Both the position numbers and the translations under genes were made by a program. Below the pieces are notes generated by a model. The model made no database searches. It was not told the origin of the DNA and worked only from the letters and a program-made list of their open reading frames with translations. A DNA stretch of 64,000 bases, taken from NCBI RefSeq assembly GCF_014197615.1, contig NZ_JACIFY010000014.1:117482-181481 (forward strand), in the 5' to 3' direction. Numbering within the stretch: the first letter of the stretch is position 1; each line of letters starts with the position of its first letter. This document shows positions 57,097 through 64,000 of the stretch, in pieces. Source of the DNA: Rhizobium esperanzae (GTDB taxonomy: Bacteria; Pseudomonadota; Alphaproteobacteria; Rhizobiales; Rhizobiaceae).

Positions 57097-58599
57097 ATGA
57101 GCGGCTATATTCTTTCGATCGACCAGGGCACGACATCGTCGCGCGCGATCATCTTCGATGGCGACATGAAGATGGCCGGTTCGGCGCAGGCGGAGATCAC
57201 CCAATACTATCCGCAGCCTGGATGGGTGGAGCATGACGCCGGCGAAATCTGGCAATCCGTCGTCGACACGGCGCGCAAGGCGATCGCCGATGCCGGTCTT
57301 GGTGCCGCCGACATCATCGCGATCGGCATCACCAACCAGCGTGAGACGGCGGTCGTCTGGGACCGCAGGTCCGGCACACCGCTTCACCGGGCGATCGTCT
57401 GGCAGGACAGGCGCACGGCCGAAATGTGCGAAAGCCTGAAGGCCGACGGATACGAGAAACTGTTTAGCGCCAAGACCGGCCTGCTGCTCGATCCCTATTT
57501 CTCCGGAACCAAGCTGCGCTGGTTGCTCGACAATGTCGCCGGGCTGCGGGAGAAGGCCGAGGCGGGCGAGGTCTGCTTCGGCACGATCGACAGCTGGCTG
57601 ATCTACAAGCTGACGGGCGGCCGTGTGCACGCCACCGATGCGACCAATGCCTCGCGAACGCTGCTCTATAATATCGATGACGGCGCGTGGGACGAAGAGC
57701 TTCTCGGCATTCTCGGCATCCCGGCCGCCCTACTGCCCGAAGTGAGGGAATGCGCCGATGATTTCGGCCGCGCCGACAAGGCGCTGTTCGGTACCGAGCT
57801 TCCGATCCTCGGGGTCGCCGGCGATCAGCAGGCGGCCGCCATGGGCAATGCCTGCTTCGAACCCGGCATGATGAAGTCAACCTACGGCACCGGCTGCTTT
57901 GCTTTGTTGAACACCGGCAGGGACCGTGTGTCCTCCTCCAACCGGATGCTGACGACCGTCGCTTGCCGCCTCGATGGCGAGACGACCTATGCGCTCGAAG
58001 GCTCGATCTTCATCGCCGGCGCGGCCGTGCAATGGCTGCGCGACGGTCTCGGCATCATCGATCAGGCATCGGAGGCGGGCGTGCTCGCGGCCAAGGCCGA
58101 TCCCGGACAGCAGGTCTATATCGTTCCCGCCTTCACCGGCCTCGGCGCGCCCTATTGGGATCCGGCCGCGCGCGGCGCGATCTTCGGCCTGACGCGCAAC
58201 AGCGGGCCGGCGGAATTCGCCCGCGCGGTGCTCGAATCCGTCGCCTATCAGACGCTCGATCTGCTGGTGGCGATGAAGAAGGACTGGGGCGTCAACCAGC
58301 TGGAAACCGTGCTGCGCGTCGATGGCGGCATGGCGGCATCGGACTGGACGATGCAGTGCCTGGCCGACATGACGGGAAATCCCGTCGACCGTTCGGCGAT
58401 CCGTGAGACGACTGCGCTGGGGGCCGCCTGGCTTGCCGGCTCCAAAGCCGGCATCTGGCCCGGCAAGAGGGAGTTTGCGCGGGCCTGGGCCTGCGACCGC
58501 CGCTTCAGCCCGTCGATGGAGGAGACCGAGCGGCAGGCCAAGATCATCGGCTGGAAGAATGCCGTCTCGCGGATGATTTCGGACACCTCAGTGGGTTGA
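57097..58599 (+). CDS. glpK: Glycerol kinase
   Basis: GlpK phosphorylates imported glycerol with ATP to glycerol-3-phosphate, the substrate of GlpD and inducer of GlpR. The 500-residue length is standard. The phosphate-binding start YILSIDQGTTSSRA, the catalytic-site WDRRSGTPLHRAIVWQDRRT (in parts), the FGGY signature region around KSTYGTGCFAL, and LEGSIFIAGAAVQWLRDGL are all present. I chose the ATG at 57097 (MSGYILS). It is the last gene of the glycerol operon, 150 bp after glpV. Confidence 0.97.
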   Translation: MSGYILSIDQGTTSSRAIIFDGDMKMAGSAQAEITQYYPQPGWVEHDAGEIWQSVVDTARKAIADAGLGAADIIAIGITNQRETAVVWDRRSGTPLHRAIVWQDRRTAEMCESLKADGYEKLFSAKTGLLLDPYFSGTKLRWLLDNVAGLREKAEAGEVCFGTIDSWLIYKLTGGRVHATDATNASRTLLYNIDDGAWDEELLGILGIPAALLPEVRECADDFGRADKALFGTELPILGVAGDQQAAAMGNACFEPGMMKSTYGTGCFALLNTGRDRVSSSNRMLTTVACRLDGETTYALEGSIFIAGAAVQWLRDGLGIIDQASEAGVLAAKADPGQQVYIVPAFTGLGAPYWDPAARGAIFGLTRNSGPAEFARAVLESVAYQTLDLLVAMKKDWGVNQLETVLRVDGGMAASDWTMQCLADMTGNPVDRSAIRETTALGAAWLAGSKAGIWPGKREFARAWACDRRFSPSMEETERQAKIIGWKNAVSRMISDTSVG

Positions 58600-58621
58600 T
58601 CCGTCCGGATACGGTGTCCCT

Positions 58622-59623
58622 TTATGCACCCCCGGCGGCCTTCCTGTTGATGAAGCTCAGCGCCAGCACGGCGAAGATCAGTGTTCCCGTGCCGACCTGC
58701 TGCCAATAGAAGTTCAGATCGGTCAACAGCAGCCCGTTGGCGACGATGCTCAGCAGCAGTGCGCCGAGAACAGTGCCGCCGACATTCGACCGCCCGAGCG
58801 GGCTGAGCGTCGTGCCGATGAAGGTCGCGCCGATGGCGTTCAGCAGGAAGGCATTGCCTGAGGAGGGGATGTAGGTGGTGACCGTGGCGGTCAGGATCAG
58901 GCCGGCGATTGCCGCGATCGACCCGACCAGGATGAAAGTCACCGCGACATGGGCTGGCGCGGCGATGCCGGAATAGCGCACGACACCAGGCTGGATGCCG
59001 ATCGACAGGATGACGCGGCCGAAACGCGTGCGGGCAAAGACAACGGCAGTGGCCGCGATGACGACGATGGCAATTGCTAGCGGCACAGGAAAGCCGGCGA
59101 TCGTGCCGTGGCCGATGAAACGGAAGGCTTCCGGCACGCCGTTCGGCGGCAGATAGACCGGATTGCCGCCATTGGTCAGCAGTTGCTGAACGCTGCGGCC
59201 GATGAACAGCGTGCCGAGCGTCGCCAGGAACGGCGACACGCCGATCCCCGAGATCAGCAGCGCGTTGAAGGCGCCGACAAGTGCCCCGGCCGCCAGTCCG
59301 GCAAATGCGGCGATTGCCACCGGCTGTCCGGCAAGAACGAGCGAGACGAAGGCAAAGCTGGCGAAATCCATCGCCGTTCCGACGGACAGATCGATACCGC
59401 CCGACGCCACGGCGAAGGTCATGGCGATCGAGACGATAGCCAGCAGCGTGAAATTGTTGACCAGGATGCTCTGCAGGTTGGCAAGCGTCAGGAATGTCGG
59501 CGTTATCAGGGAAAAGGCAGCGAATACCGTAATCAGGGCGAGGATCAGCCCATAGCGCACCAGGCCGCCGGCGATGAGGCGCGGCAAGTCGGTGGCGGGG
59601 GAAGGGGAGGTTTGCAGCGACAT
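58622..59623 (-). CDS. Sugar ABC transporter permease (RbsC family), second copy
   Basis: This is a 333-residue inner-membrane permease of the ribose/xylose type with about eight to ten helices. The family motif ALVGAFNALLISGIGVSPFLATLGT (in two parts) lies in the middle, and GGIDLSVGTAMD near residue 75 marks the conserved helix 3 start. It starts 2 bp after the stop of the first permease. The complete operon is binding protein, ATPase, permease 1 and permease 2. The importer therefore uses two different permeases, a variant arrangement of this family. Confidence 0.93.
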   Translation of the reverse strand: MSLQTSPSPATDLPRLIAGGLVRYGLILALITVFAAFSLITPTFLTLANLQSILVNNFTLLAIVSIAMTFAVASGGIDLSVGTAMDFASFAFVSLVLAGQPVAIAAFAGLAAGALVGAFNALLISGIGVSPFLATLGTLFIGRSVQQLLTNGGNPVYLPPNGVPEAFRFIGHGTIAGFPVPLAIAIVVIAATAVVFARTRFGRVILSIGIQPGVVRYSGIAAPAHVAVTFILVGSIAAIAGLILTATVTTYIPSSGNAFLLNAIGATFIGTTLSPLGRSNVGGTVLGALLLSIVANGLLLTDLNFYWQQVGTGTLIFAVLALSFINRKAAGGA

Positions 59624-59625
59624 GA

Positions 59626-60645
59626 TCAGGCCTCCTGCCGGCGCAGTAGCGTGGTGGCGGAAACGACGATGAGGATGAGCACGCCCTGGACGCCGCTCAC
59701 CAGTGTGCTCGAAATATTCAGCAGTTGGAAACCGTTGGTGAGAAAGCCGACCAGCAGGGTTGAGAGCAGCGTCCCGGTAACCGTCGGAACCAGCCGGCGC
59801 GAAAAGACCGAGCCGAGCAAAGCCGTCACGACGACGGGCAACAGCATCTCGCCGGAACCGGTCGTACTGCCGCTCAGATAGGAAACCGACAAGATGCCGG
59901 CGATGCCGCCGGAGACGCCGCTGGCGACGAAGGTGCCGGCGAGCAGGCGGCGGAGCGGCAGGCCGGCGGCGCGCGCCGCATCTGGAAACTCGCCGACGGC
60001 GTAGAGCCGCAGGCCGAGCGGGGTATATTGCACGATCGCCGTGGTGATTGCCGTGAAGCCGAGCAGCACATAGGCAAGAACAGGGATGCCGAAGGCGTCC
60101 GAGGCCGAAAGCGCCGACAGGAAAGGCGTCGAAGCCGGCAGGACGGTATTGCCGGTCAGCACCAGTTCCAGGCCGGCGACGACGTTCATCACGGCAAGCG
60201 TGGCGAGCAGCGGTACGATGCCGGCATAGACGACGGCGATGGCATTGACCGTGCCGATCAGCGCGCCGGTCGAGATCGCTGCCGCAATCGCAGTCGTGTC
60301 GCCGTAGCCGAGTTGGCTCAGGCTCGCATAGACGGCGGCGCTGAGGCCCATATTGGCCGCCAGAGACAGGTCGATGCCGCCGGTGACGACATTGGAACCG
60401 CCGGCGATCAGCACGATTGTCAGTCCGATGGCAAGCACGCCTGAGATCGCCGACTGGCCAAGCACATTGCCGATATTGCCGATGCTGAGAAAATAGGGAG
60501 CGGTCAGCGAAAAGACGATCAGGATGGAGGCAAATGCGATCAATGATCCGAAGCGCAATATAGCGGCCCCACCGGCGCCGGCCGGCCGGGGAGCGGTTTC
60601 CGCTGCGGAAAAATGGGAAGGCGCGAATTCCACTTCAGCCGACAT
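59626..60645 (-). CDS. Sugar ABC transporter permease (RbsC family), first copy
   Basis: This is a 339-residue membrane permease related to the neighbouring one. The ATG at 60645 overlaps the end of the ATPase gene by 11 bp. The N-terminus is longer and alanine-rich before the first helix. It has GGIDLSLAANMG, then NAIAVVYAGIVPLLATLAVMN (two parts) and AARAAGLPLRRLLAGTFVASGVSGG (two parts), all typical of RbsC-type proteins. Together with the second permease it should form a heterodimeric channel (inference). Confidence 0.93.
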   Translation of the reverse strand: MSAEVEFAPSHFSAAETAPRPAGAGGAAILRFGSLIAFASILIVFSLTAPYFLSIGNIGNVLGQSAISGVLAIGLTIVLIAGGSNVVTGGIDLSLAANMGLSAAVYASLSQLGYGDTTAIAAAISTGALIGTVNAIAVVYAGIVPLLATLAVMNVVAGLELVLTGNTVLPASTPFLSALSASDAFGIPVLAYVLLGFTAITTAIVQYTPLGLRLYAVGEFPDAARAAGLPLRRLLAGTFVASGVSGGIAGILSVSYLSGSTTGSGEMLLPVVVTALLGSVFSRRLVPTVTGTLLSTLLVGFLTNGFQLLNISSTLVSGVQGVLILIVVSATTLLRRQEA

Positions 60646-62185
60646 GGCGATGTCCCTCGGATGATCCGGTCGATTGTGCCAGCACGGCATCCGCCGTGGT
60701 CTCCGACGAGATGAATTCCCGCACCACGCGGCCGCGGAAGAGCACAAGGATGCGATCGGTGATGCCGACGAGTTCGGGCAGATCGGAAGACAGCATGATG
60801 ACGCCGGCGCCGCGCGCCGCAAGCTCGCCGATCAGCGTGTAGATCTCGACCTTGGAGCCGATATCGACGCCGACCGTCGGTTCGTCGAGGAGATAGACTT
60901 CGGAGTGACGGCTCAGCCATTTGGCGATGGCGATCTTCTGCTGGTTGCCGCCCGAAAGGGTTCGCAGCAAGGCATCGCGCCCATAGGTTTTCACCTGCAG
61001 CCGCGTGATCAGAGCATCGACCTCGCGCTGTTCGCGTTTGCGATCGAGAAAACCGAAACGCGTGAAGCGGCCAAGGCTCGACAGGCTGATATTTTCCTTA
61101 ACGCTGAGGTCGAGCGCGACGCCATGGCGGCGCCGATCTTCCGGCACCAGGGCGATTTCGAGGCCGGCCGCCTGCGTCGGATTGGTGAAACGGGCGCTCT
61201 TGCCGCTGATCTCGATACGACCGGAAGCCGGGGTCTCGAGCCCGAAGAGAGTGCGGACCAGTTCCTTGGCGCCGGAGCCGAGCAGGCCGGTGAGGCCGAG
61301 CACCTCGCCGCGGCGAAGCGTGAAGCTGACATCGCTATATTTTCCCGGCGCCGATAGTTGCTCGACCTTGAGGATCTCGGCGCCAGGTGTCACCTGAGGC
61401 TTCGGAAACATCTCCTTGATGTCGCGCTCGACCATCAGCCGGGCAATCGCTGTGGCCGAAGTCTCGCCGATCGGCACGGAGGCAACGTCCTGTCCGTTGC
61501 GCAGCACGGTGACGTGGTCGCAGAGTTCTTCGATTTCGTTCAGATAGTGAGAGATATAGATGATGGTAACGCCTTCGTCGCGCAGACGCCGGATCAGCCG
61601 GAAGAGGATATCGGCTTCGCGGCGCACCAATGCGGCCGTCGGCTCGTCGAAGACCAGCAATTTCGGCTGATTGAGGAGGGCGCGGGTAATTTGCACGATC
61701 TGCTTTTCGGCGGTCGACAGCTCGCTGATCAGAGCCGCGTTCGGCAACCGGATGCCGAAATAGTCGTTGAGAATATCGGTCGCGCGGCGCTGCATCAGGC
61801 GCCGGTCGAGGAAAGGCGTGCCCGCGATGCGCGGTTCCCGGCCGAGAAACAGGGCTTCGCCGACGGTGAAGGTGGGGACCAGCAGCCGATCCTGATGAAT
61901 GAAGTGGATGCCGAGCGCTTCGGCAAGATGCGGCGTCAGCCTGTCGAAGGTCTGCCCCTCGATCTCGATCCGGCCGCCATCCGGCTGGTGAAGACCGGCC
62001 AGCAGCTTGATCAGCGTCGACTTGCCGGCGCCGTTCTGGCCGACGAGGCCGTGGATGGTGCCGCGCCTGACGAGCAGCGATGCGCCGGCCAGCGCCTGCG
62101 CGCCGCCGAAGTGCTTGATGATGCCTTCGAAGCGGATGATGTCGTCGCCCGCCGTCACCGGCGGCTTCAAGGAAATGGCCGTCAT
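60635..62185 (-). CDS. Sugar ABC transporter ATP-binding protein (RbsA/MglA type, two ATPase domains)
   Basis: This 516-residue protein carries two fused ABC ATPase domains, as in RbsA. Domain 1 has Walker A GQNGAGKST, signature ELSTAEKQIVQITRAL and Walker B LLVFDEPTAALV. Domain 2 has the degenerate loop GLLGSGAKEL usual for this family, signature LSGGNQQKIAIAKWL and Walker B VYLLDEPTVGVD. I chose the ATG at 62185 (MTAISLK), because a much longer in-frame reading would run antisense through the binding-protein gene. It lies between the binding protein (61-bp gap) and the overlapping first permease. Confidence 0.95.
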   Translation of the reverse strand: MTAISLKPPVTAGDDIIRFEGIIKHFGGAQALAGASLLVRRGTIHGLVGQNGAGKSTLIKLLAGLHQPDGGRIEIEGQTFDRLTPHLAEALGIHFIHQDRLLVPTFTVGEALFLGREPRIAGTPFLDRRLMQRRATDILNDYFGIRLPNAALISELSTAEKQIVQITRALLNQPKLLVFDEPTAALVRREADILFRLIRRLRDEGVTIIYISHYLNEIEELCDHVTVLRNGQDVASVPIGETSATAIARLMVERDIKEMFPKPQVTPGAEILKVEQLSAPGKYSDVSFTLRRGEVLGLTGLLGSGAKELVRTLFGLETPASGRIEISGKSARFTNPTQAAGLEIALVPEDRRRHGVALDLSVKENISLSSLGRFTRFGFLDRKREQREVDALITRLQVKTYGRDALLRTLSGGNQQKIAIAKWLSRHSEVYLLDEPTVGVDIGSKVEIYTLIGELAARGAGVIMLSSDLPELVGITDRILVLFRGRVVREFISSETTADAVLAQSTGSSEGHRHVG

Positions 62186-62246
62186 GTCGATCTCTCCGGG
62201 CAGATTCCGCGCGATCCGATGATGGCCGGATCGCGTGGGAGCCTTG

Positions 62247-63254
62247 TCAGCCGATGCCGAGCTTCTTGGTGACGTCGCCGACATTGGCCTTGTTGGCGAG
62301 CAGAGCCGGAACATAGGTCTCGCGCGGCAGGGTCTGGCCGGCGAGCAGCTTGGCGACGTTGCGGATGGCGGTGCGGCCGATTTCGGCCGGCTGCTGCGCG
62401 ACGTCGGCGCCGGCCGGTGAATTCGGATCGGCAACCAGCTGCAGCACTTCCGGGCTGCCATCGACGCCGTAGGTGCGGATCTCAGTCCGTCCGGCGGCTG
62501 CCAAAGCCTGGGTTGCGCCCAGCTGCGGAATATCCCAGGCCGACCAGATTGCCTTGATCGAACCCTTTTCCGGATACTTGTTGAGGATTGCCGTGATCTG
62601 CGTGAAGGCGTCCTGCACGGTGTTCGGGATGACGTCGCGCAGCTCCGGCTGGAGGATTTTCGCCTTCGGAAAATATTTGACGACATTGACCAACTGGTCA
62701 TAGCGGATCGCGCAGGGCGTGACGCCGTAAAAGCCGTTGAAGACGACGATATTGCCTTCGCCGCCGATATCGGAGACCAGCTGCAGCGCCAGGTCCTTGC
62801 CGATGCCCCAGTTGTCCGACGTGGTGTTGTTGATCGAATTGGTCGAACCGACGTCGACGGTCAGGACGGGGATGCCGGCGTCACGTGCCTTCTTCAGCCA
62901 GGGATCGATAACGCTGAGCGTGCCGAGGATCTGAACGATCGCATCCGGCTTCTGGGCAATCAGCGTCTGCAATTGCGAAACCAGCTTGCCGTCATTGCGT
63001 CCGGCATCGACGGCGATCGGCTCGCCGCCGAGGCGCTTCACCTCTTCGATCTGGGCGTTATAGGCCTGGAGGTCGAAGAAGTGATCGGTGCCGGTGGCGC
63101 TGATGGCGATGCGCTTGCCTTTCAGCGACAGTTCTTCGCCGGCCGCAAAAACCGGCTTCTGCCCCACCAGCAAGGCACCGGCGACTCCGGCCGCTGCGGA
63201 CAGTTTCAACAGGTCTCGTCTTCCGAAGCCGCTTCCGGACTTTTCGATGCTCAT
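62247..63254 (-). CDS. Sugar ABC transporter periplasmic binding protein (Tat-exported)
   Basis: This is a 335-residue ribose-type binding protein of the periplasmic binding protein family 4. The signal has a twin-arginine motif (GRRDLLKLSAAAGVAGALL, residues 11-29) and ends near VFAA, so Tat export is probable. The ATG at 63254 has GGAG 9 bp upstream; another ATG two codons earlier is too close to it. The mature part has KRIAISATGTDHFFDLQAYN and DAIVQILGTLSVIDPWLKKA. The ligand is unknown. It is the first gene of the importer operon. Confidence 0.93.
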   Translation of the reverse strand: MSIEKSGSGFGRRDLLKLSAAAGVAGALLVGQKPVFAAGEELSLKGKRIAISATGTDHFFDLQAYNAQIEEVKRLGGEPIAVDAGRNDGKLVSQLQTLIAQKPDAIVQILGTLSVIDPWLKKARDAGIPVLTVDVGSTNSINNTTSDNWGIGKDLALQLVSDIGGEGNIVVFNGFYGVTPCAIRYDQLVNVVKYFPKAKILQPELRDVIPNTVQDAFTQITAILNKYPEKGSIKAIWSAWDIPQLGATQALAAAGRTEIRTYGVDGSPEVLQLVADPNSPAGADVAQQPAEIGRTAIRNVAKLLAGQTLPRETYVPALLANKANVGDVTKKLGIG

Positions 63255-63342
63255 TGCCATTCTCTCCAGTTAATTATGTCTATAGATTAAATGGATTAAT
63301 GGGGATGGATAGGAACGAATTTCCAAAAGAACGATCTCCGGG

Positions 63343-63684
63343 GAAAAGAGTGAAGGGAGCGAAAGCGCATCCCTGGCTGCAGTTTTCCACGACCATGGCA
63401 GCGGAGGGCTGCCGCCCAACCAGCACTATGGCATTGTCACCATACCGCGTGGGCTCAGCTACGAGGTATTATCCGAACCGCTTTGCCGGGGCCGGGATAA
63501 CATGCCGGCGACTGCCAGCAAGACCCTCGGCGAACGCTGATGCCAGGAGAAGCGCAACGTCATCCTGCTGGTCCCAAGCGTCGTCGCCCGCGTCGACAGC
63601 AACATCTTGATCAACCCGACCCATCCGGAATTCCCATCGATCGCCGTCAGCCCCCACCAACCGGTCTTCTGGGATCGCTGGTGA
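63343..63684 (+). pseudogene. Broken RES-domain toxin gene, C-terminal remnant
   Basis: In one frame this stretch encodes SESASLAAVFHDHGSG, YGIVTIPRGLSYEVL, TASKTLGER, NVILLVPSVVARVDSNILIN and PTHPEFPSIAV, which follow the order of motifs in RES-family toxins (NAD+-degrading or ADP-ribosylating proteins of the Xre-RES systems). A TGA at 63538-63540 replaces the tryptophan codon expected after LGER, and no start codon or N-terminal half is present. No Xre antitoxin gene is seen beside it. It is therefore a decayed toxin gene. The family call rests on motif order, not on a search. Confidence 0.65.
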
Positions 63685-63709
63685 CGGGGTGTGACGGGCA
63701 GGCTTTCAA

Positions 63710-64000
63710 CTAACGTTCCTGCATCGCCTCCGACGCGATTTCGGCCAATGGCGAGTAGAGATATTCGAGGATGCGATGGCTGCCGGTCTTGACCTCGACG
63801 GTGACGGACATGCCGGGGGAGAGGGGGACACGCGTTCCATCGATGTCGATGCTTGCGACATCAGGCTTGATGACGACGGGGAAGACCAGGTTCTGGACAC
63901 GTTGCGCATTGCCGATCGGGATCAGGCTCTGCAATTCCTTGGCGGGCTGACCTTCGAGCTGCTGCGCATCCGGTTCGGGAATGGCATCGGTGGCGACACG
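63710..64000 (-). CDS. HlyD family type I secretion adaptor, C-terminal end (5' part outside window)
   Basis: The last 96 residues of a membrane fusion protein are visible: RVATDAIPEPDAQQLEG, then LVFPVVIKPDVASIDIDG and LSPGMSVTVEVKTGSHRILEYLYSPL (in parts). The SPGMSVTVEVKTG and RRILEYLLSPL-like end are hallmarks of HlyD/PrsE adaptors, which join an ABC exporter to a TolC-like outer-membrane channel. The gene runs leftward from beyond the right edge. The exporter ATPase is probably encoded just outside. Confidence 0.87.
   Translation of the reverse strand, partial: RVATDAIPEPDAQQLEGQPAKELQSLIPIGNAQRVQNLVFPVVIKPDVASIDIDGTRVPLSPGMSVTVEVKTGSHRILEYLYSPLAEIASEAMQER

Noticed and set aside
60635..62701. 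Longer reading of the sugar ATPase gene into the binding-protein gene
   Set aside because: The extra 172 residues run over the binding-protein gene in another frame; the ABC domain starts at the ATG at 62185.
1..64000. CRISPR arrays, insertion sequences or prophage
   Set aside because: No regularly spaced repeats, transposase motifs or phage structural genes were seen on either strand.

Overview
The window looks like part of a secondary replicon (plasmid or megaplasmid) of a Rhizobium species in the R. etli/R. leguminosarum group. It is GC-rich, carries a complete repABC replication and partition operon with two centromere-like palindromes and an antisense RNA, holds a RIME-type rhizobial palindromic repeat, and is packed with ABC importers and catabolic genes. 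No rRNA or tRNA genes, insertion sequences, prophage or CRISPR arrays were seen.

Layout. (1) 1-7.6 kb: a sugar ABC importer (two permeases, the first cut by the window edge, plus a binding protein), an AraC regulator, a three-gene operon of two Gfo/Idh/MocA dehydrogenases and a VOC protein, and a fumarylacetoacetate-hydrolase-family enzyme. (2) 7.7-16.1 kb: methylmalonyl-CoA mutase, then a sulfur module with a flavin-dependent monooxygenase, a MetNIQ-type ABC importer and an FMN reductase, then an Fsr-like efflux pump. (3) 16.5-23.4 kb: an XRE regulator, a SARP/TPR regulator, a small unknown gene and repA-repB-ctRNA-repC. (4) 23.6-29.2 kb: a second-copy-type shikimate kinase, a small sugar transferase, a WbpM/CapD-type nucleotide-sugar dehydratase, an O-antigen ligase/polymerase-like protein and a secreted unknown. 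(5) 29.3-43.3 kb: a GntR-uxuA mannonate operon, a TetR-emrAB multidrug pump, an aldose epimerase, an ABC-F protein, small envelope or stress proteins, a GNAT enzyme, and a LysR/EamA pair. (6) 43.5-47.3 kb: a large SAM-cyclase-AAA-TPR protein and a DUF4242 protein. (7) 47.5-58.6 kb: the complete glycerol regulon (glpR, glpD, glpSTPQUV, glpK) with a toxin-antitoxin pair between glpR and glpD. (8) 58.6-64 kb: a four-gene ribose-type sugar importer, a broken RES-domain toxin gene, and the C-terminus of an HlyD-type secretion adaptor.

How it fits together. The replicon backbone sits inside a collection of nutrient-scavenging cassettes, each with its own regulator (AraC, GntR, TetR, LysR, DeoR) and several with recognisable operator-like palindromes or phased repeats. 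The most notable observations are: the two glycerol-transporter ATPases, whose sequence defects are complementary and predict one canonical and one degenerate ATP site; identical operator-like 14-mers in front of glpR and glpD; a parS copy embedded in repB codons; a shikimate kinase paralogue with all active-site residues next to repC; an EcfG-type stress promoter in front of a DUF1328 gene; and a RES toxin gene broken by a stop codon. All assignments come from reading the sequence; no database search was run.
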